Shown here: piece by piece, positions 14,879-22,961 of the stretch
Layout of the letters: the number at the start of each line of letters is the position of its first letter
Numbering within the stretch: position 1 is the stretch's first letter
NCBI GenBank assembly: GCA_041485845.1
Contig: JBGPKH010000048.1
Location: forward strand, 1-24,535
Direction of reading: 5' to 3'
Length of the DNA: 24,535 nt
Origin: OMOG01 sp041485845
GTDB lineage: Bacteria; Acidobacteriota; Terriglobia; Bryobacterales; Bryobacteraceae
Translations under genes and position numbers: made by a program
Notes under the pieces: generated by a model
Told to the model about the DNA's origin: nothing
Database searches by the model: none
Seen by the model: only the letters and a program-made list of their open reading frames with translations

Positions 14879-17800
14879 ATGAGTCTGATCTTCATGGTTT
14901 GGATTCGCACTTACAACTATCTCCGGATCGGCGCCCTGGGCTGTTTGGCGGTCTTCGGGCTGGCCGCCGCGGAACACCGCGGGCAGGTCAAGTTCGGCGG
15001 CTTGCCGGTACCCGGCGTGTCGGTGACCGTAAGCCAGGGCGACAAGAAGTTCGCCGCGGTCACCGACCCGCAAGGCGCCTATTCTTTCCCCGACCTTACG
15101 GACGGGATCTGGGCGATCCAGGTCGAGATGCTCTGCTTCTCTCCCATCAAACAGGAGGTCGCGGTCACAGCCGGAGCACCCGTCGCGGAATGGGAACTGA
15201 AGCTCCTTCCCTTTGAGGAGATCAAAGCCTCGGCGCCGCCTCCGCCGGCCGCAACGCCTGCGGCCACGTCCGCGACTGCCGCTTCCGCCGCGCCCCCACC
15301 CTCCGCCGCCACCTCGCCCGCCGCGCCTGCCAACGCCAAGCCGGATAAGCGCGCCAACGGCAAGGGTGTCAAGACCAACGCTCCCGCCGCGCCCACCAAC
15401 GGTCAGTCGGCCTTTCAACGGACCGACCTTAACGCATCCGGCAACAATGCGTCCGGCGACGGCGCCAAGCCCCCCGCCGATGGCGCCGCCGGCTCCGGCG
15501 TCGGCGAGCTGGCCCCCGCCAACAGCGACGGCTTCCTGATCAACGGCAGCGTCAACAACGGCGCCGCATCCCCGTTCGCCCAATCCGCGGCGTTCGGCAA
15601 CAATCGACGCCTCGGCCGGTCGCTATATAACGGCAACGTCGGTTTCGTCTTCGGCAATTCCGCCTTGGATGCCCGCGCGTTCTCTTTGACCGGCCAGGAT
15701 ACCCCCAAACCGGCCTACAACCACCTCCAGGGCATGTTCTCATACGGCGGTCCCCTGAAGCTCCCCAACCACCCCTTGAAGCAGAACGGCCCCAACTTCG
15801 TGGTCAACTACCAGTTCGGGCGGAACCGCAATGCCAACACCTCCCCGTACCTCATGCCGTCCCTGCTCGAACGCAGCGGCGACTTCTCGCAATCCCGGAA
15901 TTCGAACGGGCAGCTCTTGCAGATCGTCGATCCGTCGAAGGGAGAGCTGTTCCCCGGCAACGTCATTCCGCCCGACCGCATCAACCCCCAAGCCAAGTCT
16001 CTGCTGCGCTTCTATCCCTCGCCCAATTTTTCCGGGAGCAACCGCTACAACTACCAGGTTCCCATCGCCAGCATCGGCAATCAGGACAACCTGCAAACGC
16101 GCATCGGCAAGACCCTCAACAACAAGAACCAGGTTTTTGGGTCCTTCGCCTGGCAGCGCAGCGACGGCCAGCAACCCAACGTGTTTTCCTTCGTCGACAC
16201 CACCGGCGCCTCCGGCGTCGACCTTTCGCTCAACTGGTCGCACCGTTTCACCACCCGCATGTTCGGCAGTTTCCGCCTGAACTTCAACCGCCTTTCCACG
16301 CGCAGCACGCCGTACTTCGCGAATCGCGAGAACGTCTCGGGCGAAGCCGGCATCACCGGCAACAATCAGGACCCGCAGAACTGGGGACCGCCGCGGCTGT
16401 CCTTCACCGGCGGCCTTGCCTCGCTCTCCGACGGCCAGGAATCCTTCACCCGCAATCAGACCACCTCGTTCCTTTACAACACCTTTTGGAGTCACCGCGC
16501 GCACAATATCCAGTTCGGCGCCGATATCCGCCGGCAGCAGTTCAACCTGCTGTCGCAGCAGGACCCGCGCGGTTCCTTCACCTTCACCGGCGCGGCCACC
16601 ACTTCCGATTTCGCCGACTTCCTGCTGGGCATTCCCACCACCAGCTCGATCGCCTTCGGCAACGCCGACAAGTATTTCCGCGCTACCTCCTGGAACGGCT
16701 ACTTCACCGACGACTGGAGAATCAACTCGGGCCTCACGTTGAACGCCGGCGTCCGCTGGGAGTACGGCTCTCCGATCACCGAAAAATATGGCCGCCTGGT
16801 GAACCTCGACATCGCTCCCGGATATTCGGCGGTCGCCCCCGTCGTGGCCAACAATCCTACTGGTTCGCTCACCGGCCAGCGGTATCCCGAATCGCTGGTC
16901 GATCCCGACAAACACGGCTTCGAGCCGCGCGTCGCCTTCGCGTGGCATCCTATCCTGGCGTCGTCCCTGGTGGTTCGCGGCGGTTACGGCGTCTACTACG
17001 ACACTTCGGTATACCAGGCCATCGCCACCCAGATGGCGCAGCAATCGCCGTTGTCGAAGAGCCTGAGCGTGTCGAACGACCTGCTGCAGCCGTTCTTCCT
17101 GGCCAACGGATTCATTGCTTCGCCCAACATCACCACCAACACCTTCGCCCTCGACCCGCACTTTCTCGCCGGGTATTCGCAGAACTGGCAGTTGTCCGTG
17201 CAGCGGGACCTGCCCTACGCGCTCATGGTGAACGCCGCCTATCTCGGAATCAAGGGGACTCGCGCGCGGCAGGTGTTCTATCCCAATACGTATCCCGTAG
17301 GCGCCGTGAATCCCTGCCCCACCTGTCCCTCGGGATATGCCTACCTGGCTTCCAACGGGAATTCCACCAAGCACTCCGGCCAGTTTCAATTGCGGCGCAG
17401 GCTTCACAACGGCTTTACTTCGACCGTCCAGTACACCTTCTCCAAGGCCATCGATGACGCCTCGTTGGGTGGCCGGGGGCAGCCCCACATAGTCGCCCAG
17501 GACTGGCTCAATCTCCGGGGCGAGCGCGGGCTTTCGAGCTTCGATCAGCGCCACCTCCTCACCGTCCAGGGGCAGTACAGCACCGGCGTGGGAAGGTCCG
17601 GAGGAACGCTGCTCGATGGATGGCGCGGCGCCATCGTCAAGGATTGGACCTTCATCACCTCCGTCAACGTCGGCAGCGGTCTGCCGCTCAGCCCGGTCTA
17701 CCCGGCCCCGGTGCGCGGCACCGGAGCCACCGGACCCATCCGGCCGCTATATACCGGCGCGCCGCTCTATGCCGCTCCGGCGGGCTTCTTCCTCAATCCC

Positions 17801-18073
17801 GCCGCCTATGTGGCGCCGCTCCCGGGCCAGTGGGGGAACGCCGGTAGAAACTCCATCACCGGCCCATCGCAGTTTTCCTTCAACGCCTCGATGCAGCGCA
17901 CCTTCCGCATCAGTGAGCGGGTGAACACCGATCTGCGTATCGACTCGTTGAACGCGCTCAACCATGTGACTTTTGTGGGCTATAACACCACCGTGGGCAA
18001 CCAGCAGTTCGGTCTGCCCACGGCGGCCAATACCATGCGGACCCTGCAAGCCAACTTGCGAGTGAGGTTCTAA
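14879..18073 (+). CDS. Oar-like TonB-dependent receptor with carboxypeptidase-regulatory domain
   Basis: From ATG 14879 it has 1064 residues (an upstream ATG at 14846 is possible; ribosome sites are weak for both). It starts with a signal peptide (about 1-31, ending AVFGLAAA). A carboxypeptidase-regulatory-like beta-sandwich follows (about 33-105, with VPGVSVTVSQ and DPQGAYSFPDL). Then comes a low-complexity Ala/Pro/Asn-rich linker (about 108-225) and a large outer-membrane beta-barrel ending in Phe (LRVRF), as barrels usually do. Barrel signatures typical of the acidobacterial Oar-like group include SALDARAFSLTGQDTPKPAYN, TDDWRINSGLTLNAGVRWEY and RIDSLNALNHVTF. I cannot see a clear plug domain between linker and barrel. 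It is co-transcribed with the VWFA gene 2 bp downstream. The ligand is unknown. Confidence 0.93.
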   Translation: MSLIFMVWIRTYNYLRIGALGCLAVFGLAAAEHRGQVKFGGLPVPGVSVTVSQGDKKFAAVTDPQGAYSFPDLTDGIWAIQVEMLCFSPIKQEVAVTAGAPVAEWELKLLPFEEIKASAPPPPAATPAATSATAASAAPPPSAATSPAAPANAKPDKRANGKGVKTNAPAAPTNGQSAFQRTDLNASGNNASGDGAKPPADGAAGSGVGELAPANSDGFLINGSVNNGAASPFAQSAAFGNNRRLGRSLYNGNVGFVFGNSALDARAFSLTGQDTPKPAYNHLQGMFSYGGPLKLPNHPLKQNGPNFVVNYQFGRNRNANTSPYLMPSLLERSGDFSQSRNSNGQLLQIVDPSKGELFPGNVIPPDRINPQAKSLLRFYPSPNFSGSNRYNYQVPIASIGNQDNLQTRIGKTLNNKNQVFGSFAWQRSDGQQPNVFSFVDTTGASGVDLSLNWSHRFTTRMFGSFRLNFNRLSTRSTPYFANRENVSGEAGITGNNQDPQNWGPPRLSFTGGLASLSDGQESFTRNQTTSFLYNTFWSHRAHNIQFGADIRRQQFNLLSQQDPRGSFTFTGAATTSDFADFLLGIPTTSSIAFGNADKYFRATSWNGYFTDDWRINSGLTLNAGVRWEYGSPITEKYGRLVNLDIAPGYSAVAPVVANNPTGSLTGQRYPESLVDPDKHGFEPRVAFAWHPILASSLVVRGGYGVYYDTSVYQAIATQMAQQSPLSKSLSVSNDLLQPFFLANGFIASPNITTNTFALDPHFLAGYSQNWQLSVQRDLPYALMVNAAYLGIKGTRARQVFYPNTYPVGAVNPCPTCPSGYAYLASNGNSTKHSGQFQLRRRLHNGFTSTVQYTFSKAIDDASLGGRGQPHIVAQDWLNLRGERGLSSFDQRHLLTVQGQYSTGVGRSGGTLLDGWRGAIVKDWTFITSVNVGSGLPLSPVYPAPVRGTGATGPIRPLYTGAPLYAAPAGFFLNPAAYVAPLPGQWGNAGRNSITGPSQFSFNASMQRTFRISERVNTDLRIDSLNALNHVTFVGYNTTVGNQQFGLPTAANTMRTLQANLRVRF

Positions 18074-18075
18074 GG

Positions 18076-20217
18076 ATGAGATCCGAAGTGAAGAATGAGT
18101 TCCTGCGGTGGGGCAGTCCATTGGCCTGCCTGCTTTCTCTGAGCCTCTTGCTTGCCCAACAGCCGCCGCCGCAGAACCCGCCAACCGCCGGCGGAGGCGT
18201 GAAGTTCTCCACCATCAGTCAGTTGGTGGTCGAGAACGTCATCGTCAAGGACAAGAACGGCAACCTGGTCGAGGGTCTGACCGCTAAAGATTTCACCATC
18301 AGCGAAAACGGCGCCCCGCAAACCATCGCGTTTTTCGAATTCCAGAAGCTCCAGGACGACGTGGCTCCCGCGCCGGCCCAGGCCGCTCCGCCAATACCCG
18401 CGGTCCCGGAGATTGGCAAGGAGAAAGTGGCCTCGGTCACGGCAAACCAGATCGCCGCCGAGACACCCGGCAACCTGAAGTACCGCGACCGCCGCCTGAT
18501 GTCGCTCTACCTCGACATGACGGCGATGCCGGTGCCCGATCAGTTGCGCGCGCTCGCCGCCGCCCAGAAGTTTGTCAACGCCCAGATGGCCAGGGCCGAC
18601 ATGCTGGCCATCATGGAGTTTGCCGGCGGCGCCGTGAAGGTGCTGCAAGACTTCACCGACGATCGCGATCAACTGAACGCCGTGATCAATAAGCTGGTCG
18701 CCGGCGAAGGCCAGGGCTTCGACGAGACCGCCAATGACGAGAGCGCCGCCGACACCGGGGCCGCCTTCGGTCAGGACGACGCCGAGTTCAATCTCTTCAA
18801 CACCGACCGCCAGTTGGCCGCCCTCGAGACCGCCATCAAGATGCTGGGCAGCCTCAACGAAAAGAAGTCGCTGATCTACTTCGCCAGCGGTCTGCGTCTG
18901 AGCGGCGTGGACAACCAGGCGCAGATGCGCGCCACCACCAACGCCGCCATCCGCGCCAACGTCGCTCTGTTTACCATTGACGCGCGCGGCCTGGTGGCGC
19001 TGCCTCCCATGGGCGATGCCACCAGGGGATCGCCGGGCGGAGCCGGCATGTACACCGGCGGCTCGGCGCTGGCGTTCTCGACTGGTTTCCAGCGCTCGCA
19101 GGATACCCTCTACGCGCTGGCCGCCGATACCGGCGGCAAGGCCCTGCTCGACGTGAATGACCTCACGGTCGGAATCGTCAACGCGCAGAAAGCCATGTCC
19201 AGTTACTACATCATGGGGTATTACACCACGAATACCAACCTGGACGGCAAGTTCCGCAAGATCGGCATTGCGCTGAAAGACCTGTCCGCCAAGCTGGATT
19301 ACCGGTCCGGATATTTTGCCGGCAAGGAGTTCAATAAGTTCACCACTGCCGACAAGGAACGCCAGCTCGAAGACGCCCTGATGTTAGGCGACCCGATTAC
19401 CGACTTGACGATCCAGATGGAGGTCAACTACTTTCAGTTGAATCGCGCCGAGTATTTTGTCCCGGTCGTGTTGAAGGTCCCCGGGTCCGAGCTGGCGCGC
19501 GCCCGCCGCGGTGGCGCGGAGCGTACCTTGATCGACTTCATCGGTGAGATCAAGGACGAATTCGGCACCACCGTTCAGAACATCCGCGACAAGGTCGATA
19601 TCAAACTGAGCGGCGAAACTGCCGAACTGCTATCCAAGCGCCCGATCGAGTACCCCACCGGATATACGCTGCTGCCGGGCACTTACACGATCAAGGTGCT
19701 CGCCCGCGACGACGAGACGGGCCGCATTGGCACTTACATGTCGAAGTTCGTAATCCCCAACCTGAATAAGGAAGAGAAGCGGGTTCCCATCAGCTCGGTG
19801 GTATTGAGCAGCCAGCGCGTGGATATGCGGGATGCCTTGTTCACCGCCGGTAAGGACAAAGAGCAACTCAGCAACCCCCTGGTCAATGAAGGCAAGATGC
19901 TGATTCCCAGCGTGACTCGCGTGTTCAGCAAGGCCAAGGATATGTACGTCTATCTGCAGGCCTACGAACGCGGCGCTACCACCACGCAACCGCTGGTGGC
20001 ATTCGTGACCTTCTACCGCGGCCAAGCCAAGGCATTCGAGACGCCGCCGCTGCCGGTGACCGACGGATTGGACGCGAAGTCCAAGGCCGTGCCGATGCGC
20101 TTCAGCCTGGCTCTCGGCAAGCTACAGCCCGGAAGGTACAACTGCCAGGTGACCGTCGTCGATCCCACCTCGCAGAAAGCCGCCTTCTGGCAGGCCCCCG
20201 TGATGTTAGTGCCGTAA
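18076..20217 (+). CDS. VWFA-related protein of the acidobacterial type
   Basis: A 713-residue exported protein. The N-terminus has a signal peptide (hydrophobic LACLLSLSLLLA before about residue 28) and a short Pro/Gly stretch. A beta-rich segment (about 43-95, VVENVIVKDKNGNLVEGLTAKDF...SENG) is the usual lead-in of this family. The von Willebrand A-like domain spans about 138-370, with LYLDMTAMP at the first strand and IYFASGLRL, LFTIDARGL and YYIMGYYTT further on. The metal-binding DxSxS is replaced by Asp147-Met-Thr-Ala-Met, so the MIDAS site is probably altered. The C-terminal third is beta-rich and ends with a 'LALGKLQPGRYNCQVTVVD' segment. The ATG lies 2 bp after the TonB-receptor stop codon, with GAGG inside the receptor's last codons. 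The pair probably works together at the cell envelope. Confidence 0.9.
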   Translation: MRSEVKNEFLRWGSPLACLLSLSLLLAQQPPPQNPPTAGGGVKFSTISQLVVENVIVKDKNGNLVEGLTAKDFTISENGAPQTIAFFEFQKLQDDVAPAPAQAAPPIPAVPEIGKEKVASVTANQIAAETPGNLKYRDRRLMSLYLDMTAMPVPDQLRALAAAQKFVNAQMARADMLAIMEFAGGAVKVLQDFTDDRDQLNAVINKLVAGEGQGFDETANDESAADTGAAFGQDDAEFNLFNTDRQLAALETAIKMLGSLNEKKSLIYFASGLRLSGVDNQAQMRATTNAAIRANVALFTIDARGLVALPPMGDATRGSPGGAGMYTGGSALAFSTGFQRSQDTLYALAADTGGKALLDVNDLTVGIVNAQKAMSSYYIMGYYTTNTNLDGKFRKIGIALKDLSAKLDYRSGYFAGKEFNKFTTADKERQLEDALMLGDPITDLTIQMEVNYFQLNRAEYFVPVVLKVPGSELARARRGGAERTLIDFIGEIKDEFGTTVQNIRDKVDIKLSGETAELLSKRPIEYPTGYTLLPGTYTIKVLARDDETGRIGTYMSKFVIPNLNKEEKRVPISSVVLSSQRVDMRDALFTAGKDKEQLSNPLVNEGKMLIPSVTRVFSKAKDMYVYLQAYERGATTTQPLVAFVTFYRGQAKAFETPPLPVTDGLDAKSKAVPMRFSLALGKLQPGRYNCQVTVVDPTSQKAAFWQAPVMLVP

Positions 20218-20219
20218 GT

Positions 20220-20243
20220 AGGACAGGCCTCCCGGCCTGTCCT
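20220..20243 (+). terminator. Strong hairpin just after the VWFA gene
   Basis: AGGACAGGCC (20220-20229) and GGCCTGTCCT (20234-20243) form a perfect 10-bp stem with a 4-nt loop, starting 3 bases after the stop codon. There is no T-run, so it is not a classical intrinsic terminator, but position and strength suggest a transcript end or RNA-protecting role. It belongs to the same sequence class as the palindrome at 11531-11548. Confidence 0.6.
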
Positions 20244-20286
20244 GGACTCGACGCCGTCGCCGCGGAGCCAATCTTCGCGCGCAGGC

Positions 20287-20379
20287 GCGGATACGATGCC
20301 GTGCCCCGTGTCGCCCTCAGCGCCGGAGATAAGCGAGGCGCGAATACGATCCCGTGCCCCGTGTCGCCCTCAGCGCCGG
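20287..20379. repeat. Two direct copies of a 40-bp repeat, 53-bp period
   Basis: The segment starting at 20287 (containing GTGCCCCGTGTCGCCCTCAG) recurs at 20340 with two mismatches over 40 bases. It lies between the VWFA terminal hairpin and the main tandem array. Confidence 0.8.
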
Positions 20380-20880
20380 CCACAGCGGCTGGGCTGTTCG
20401 GAGCGAAGGGTTTCGTCCACCGGAACTCTCCGCCCGGCCCTTTCTCCTCCCGGATATGCCGGGCTGCTACGAAACGACAAACTGACGCGGAAGCTACCTG
20501 CCTCCGCCCGGCCCTTTCTCCTCCCGGATACGCCGGGCGGCTACGGAACGACAAACTGACGCGGAAGCTACCTACCTCCGCCCGGCCACAGCGGCTGGGC
20601 TGTTCGGAGCGAAGGTTTTCGTCCACCGGAACTCTCCGCCCGGCCCTTTCTCCACCGGAATACGCTGGGCGGCTGCGGGACGAGACACTGACGCGGAAGC
20701 TACCTCCGCCCGGCCCTTTCTCCTCCGGGATGCGCCGGGCGGCTGCGGGACCAGACACTGACGCGGAAGCTGCCTCCGCCCAGCCCTTTCTCCACCGGGA
20801 TACGCCGGGCGGCTGCGGGACGGGACACTGACTCGGAAGCTGCCTCCGCCCAGCCCTTTCTCCTCCGCCTATGTGCCGGA
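20376..20880. repeat. Higher-order tandem repeat array with a hairpin in most units
   Basis: Two blocks follow each other. Each begins with a 54-bp segment (20376-20429 and 20582-20635, one mismatch noted) containing CACAGCGGCTGGGCTGTTCG. The first is followed by two 74-bp units (from 20430 and 20504), the second by three 70-bp units (from 20636, 20706 and 20776) and a partial one (from 20846). Within a unit CCGCCCGGC and GCCGGGCGG form a 9-bp stem, perfect for instance at 20504-20512 with 20532-20540. Some units have mismatches in the stem. Units share CGGCCCTTTCTCC and ACTGACGCGGAAGC. No coding function is apparent on either strand. Confidence 0.88.
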
Positions 20881-20887
20881 GATGCCG

Positions 20888-21005
20888 GAGGTCGAAAGAC
20901 CTCGCGGCTGTGCTCTGGAACTGGAACACGAATGAAAGCATTCGTGGCGGAAGCGTTTTGCGGGTCCGGGATGATAGGCTGGTTCTTCGGAGAACGAATC
21001 CGCCA
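20888..21005 (+). promoter_or_regulatory. Candidate structured leader upstream of the cupin/oxidoreductase operon
   Basis: Three perfect small hairpins follow one another. GAGGTC-GAAA-GACCTC (20888-20903) has a GNRA-type loop. CACGAATG-AAAG-CATTCGTG is at 20927-20946, and GTTCT-TCGG-AGAAC at 20982-20995. In addition TGGCGGA (20945-20951) can pair with TCCGCCA (20999-21005), closing a domain around the third hairpin just 2 bases before the ATG at 21008. Such a stem would cover the ribosome-binding region. This is suggestive of a cis-regulatory RNA, but no known riboswitch class is recognised and the transcription start is unknown. Confidence 0.4.
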
Positions 21006-21007
21006 TC

Positions 21008-21463
21008 ATGATCATCGCCGACCTTTCCCAGATTGCCGGGCGCACGTATCCAGCCAGGCGCCGGACGCAGAACCTGGTCGGGGGCTTGAGCCCCATCCAG
21101 GCCACCAACTTTTCGATGGGCCACGTCACTCTCGAGCCCCGTGGCGGACAGGTGCCGTGGCACAACCAGGAGCAGGAAGAGATCTACTTCATCGTGGAAG
21201 GCACGGGTGAAATGTGCCTGGGCGAGGAGCGCATCGCGGTGCGCACCGGGCAGGCGGTGTACATTCCGCACCGCGTGTTCCACCAGTTGACCAACACCGG
21301 GGACACGCCCATGCGCATGATCTACTGCTATGGGCCCGCGGGGGATGTGGCCCACTGGCGCCAGGAGCTCGATGGCACGCTGCCGCGCGCGGGAGTGGAC
21401 GTGCCGCCGCTGCCCGAAGGCGCCGCGGCCCAGTGTACGAAGAAGCCCGGGGAGAACCAATGA
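21008..21463 (+). CDS. Single-domain cupin protein
   Basis: A 151-residue small cytoplasmic cupin. The first cupin motif is VPWHNQEQEEIYFIVEGTGEM (about 49-69), giving His52, Gln54/Gln56 and Glu57/58 as likely metal-site residues, with Gln taking the place of the second usual His. The second motif is GQAVYIPHRVFHQLTNTG, with the metal-binding His near the end. Small cupins of this type are isomerases, epimerases, dioxygenases or sensors; the substrate cannot be read. The stop codon overlaps the start of the next gene (ATGA), so it is translationally coupled with the oxidoreductase and probably acts in the same pathway. The ribosome site before the ATG is weak and may be covered by the predicted leader stem. 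Confidence 0.88.
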   Translation: MIIADLSQIAGRTYPARRRTQNLVGGLSPIQATNFSMGHVTLEPRGGQVPWHNQEQEEIYFIVEGTGEMCLGEERIAVRTGQAVYIPHRVFHQLTNTGDTPMRMIYCYGPAGDVAHWRQELDGTLPRAGVDVPPLPEGAAAQCTKKPGENQ

Positions 21464-22611
21464 CCACTCACTCCGTTGGCATCGTCATGAACGGCGTCAC
21501 CGGCCGCATGGGGCTGAACCAGCACCTGCGCCGGTCGCTCTACGCCATCATGCAGCAGGGCGGCCTCAAGCTGAACGACAACGAGAGGATCATGCCGCGA
21601 CCGCTGCTCACCGGTCGCAATCCGGCGAAGCTCGCGGCCATCGCGGCCGAATTCGGCGGGCTGCCCTGGACTACCGATCTCGCACAAGCGCTGGCCGATC
21701 CCGCTTATTCCATTTACTTCGACGCGCAGACCACGGACCGGCGCGCGGCGGCCGCCCGGCAGGCCATCGCCGCGGGGAAACACATCTACTGCGAGAAGCC
21801 CGTGGCCCACAGTCTCGAGGTCGCGCTCGACCTGCACCGGCTGGCCAACGATGCCGGGGTGAAGCACGGGGTGGTGCAGGACAAGTTGTGGCTGCCCGGG
21901 ATGATGAAGCTGAAGACCTTGAGGGACCTGGGATTCTTCGGGCGGATTCTCTCGGTGCGCGGCGAATTCGGATATTGGGTGTTCGAGGGCGATACCGTGC
22001 CCGCGCAGCGCCCGTCGTGGAACTACCGCCAGGAAGACGGCGGCGGCATCATCATCGATATGCTTTGCCACTGGCGCTACGTGCTGGACAACCTGTTCGG
22101 CGCGGTGCGCGCGGTCTCCTGCCGGGGCGCCACACACATCCCGGAACGGCGGGACGAATCGGGCGCCCCTTACCAGTGCACGGCCGACGATTCGGCGTAC
22201 GCCACGTTCGAGCTGGAAGGCGGCGTCATCGCGCACTTCAACTCGTCGTGGTGCGTGCGCGTCCGCCGCGACGATCTGCTGACCATCCAAGTGGACGGCG
22301 ACAAGGGCAGCGCGGTCGCGGGCCTTCGCCACTGCTGGATCCAGCACTATGGCAGCACGCCGCGTCCGGTGTGGAACCCCGACATCGAAAGCCCCTTGAA
22401 CTACTTCGAGGGCTGGCAAAAAGTGCCCGAGCAGGACACCTTCGACAACGCGTTCAAGCGCCAGTGGGAGTTGTTCCTGCGTCATGTGGTGAAGGACGAG
22501 CCCTTCCGCTGGGGCCTGCTGGAAGGAGCGAAGGGCGTGCAACTGGCGGAGAAGGGCCTGGAGTCTTGGCACAAGCGCGCCTGGGTGGACGTGCCGGAAT
22601 TGCCGGCCTGA
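21460..22611 (+). CDS. Gfo/Idh/MocA-family NAD(P)-dependent oxidoreductase
   Basis: A 383-residue cytoplasmic dehydrogenase. The N-terminal Rossmann fold starts at VGIVMNGVTGRMGLNQ (6-21). The family's EKP motif is Glu112-Lys113-Pro114 in HIYCEKPVAHS, where the lysine usually takes part in catalysis. The substrate domain carries GGGIIIDMLCHW with Asp200 and His204, the usual catalytic pair spacing (DxxxH). The family oxidises sugars, inositols and related polyols; the exact substrate is unknown. The open frame extends 82 codons upstream, but the ATG at 21460 has a good GGGGAG site and overlaps the cupin stop codon, so it is preferred. The cupin partner suggests a two-step carbohydrate conversion, for example isomerisation plus oxidation (inference). 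Confidence 0.93.
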   Translation: MTTHSVGIVMNGVTGRMGLNQHLRRSLYAIMQQGGLKLNDNERIMPRPLLTGRNPAKLAAIAAEFGGLPWTTDLAQALADPAYSIYFDAQTTDRRAAAARQAIAAGKHIYCEKPVAHSLEVALDLHRLANDAGVKHGVVQDKLWLPGMMKLKTLRDLGFFGRILSVRGEFGYWVFEGDTVPAQRPSWNYRQEDGGGIIIDMLCHWRYVLDNLFGAVRAVSCRGATHIPERRDESGAPYQCTADDSAYATFELEGGVIAHFNSSWCVRVRRDDLLTIQVDGDKGSAVAGLRHCWIQHYGSTPRPVWNPDIESPLNYFEGWQKVPEQDTFDNAFKRQWELFLRHVVKDEPFRWGLLEGAKGVQLAEKGLESWHKRAWVDVPELPA

Positions 22612-22617
22612 GCTGAC

Positions 22618-22660
22618 CCAGGGGCTGACAGCCTGGTTGCCAACCTGCCGGAATCCGGCA
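22618..22660 (+). terminator. Two hairpins after the oxidoreductase gene
   Basis: CCAGGGGCTGACAGCCTGG (22618-22636, a short bulged stem) and TGCCGGA-A-TCCGGCA (22646-22660) follow the stop codon within 50 bp. They could end transcription of the cupin/oxidoreductase operon, although no T-run follows. Confidence 0.4.
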
Positions 22661-22767
22661 ACGGGCCATTTAGAACGGACTTCGCTCAAGTTTCCCGGAA
22701 CCCGACTTTCGGGGCGCTTGATGGTGGGAAGGGGAATTCGCACCGGCTATGCGAACATGGCGAGGTT

Positions 22768-22817
22768 CCGACTACGCCAAAAGCTAGCTAATTAAGCTAG
22801 CGGCGTGCCGACTACGC
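22768..22817. promoter_or_regulatory. Palindrome flanked by direct repeats in the convergent intergenic region
   Basis: GCTAGCT-AATTA-AGCTAGC (22783-22801) is a perfect 7-bp inverted repeat with an AT-rich centre. It is flanked by two direct copies of CCGACTACGC (22768-22777 and 22808-22817). The rest of 22612-22961, about 350 bp between two converging genes, holds no recognisable gene. The element could be a protein-binding operator, a remnant of an insertion with target duplication, or a recombination site. Confidence 0.5.
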
Positions 22818-22961
22818 GTCCATGTGAATCGCTTCCGGTGGCCGACCGTTGGGCTGGGCTTGATAGATCGGGATACCGCCGCGCCGCCGGTCACCATCGT
22901 GTGACGCAATTACTTCCGGACGGTTATCAGTTTGTCTGTACTCTCGTGATTGGCCGAGGTG

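Noticed and set aside
15740..17554. 604-codon minus-strand frame opposite the TonB receptor
   Set aside because: Gly/Val-rich antisense shadow of a well-supported receptor gene, no domain or ribosome site.
20430..20880. CRISPR array
   Set aside because: Units are contiguous 70-74 bp copies with no unique spacers, and no cas genes are present.
21214..21459. 82-codon upstream extension of the oxidoreductase
   Set aside because: It overlaps the cupin gene in another frame, while the ATG at 21460 has a good ribosome site and a typical Rossmann start directly after it.
20102..21460. 452-codon minus-strand frame across the tandem array
   Set aside because: The repeated GGERAGRR-like peptides come from reading the DNA repeats. 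The frame also overlaps the VWFA end and the whole cupin gene.
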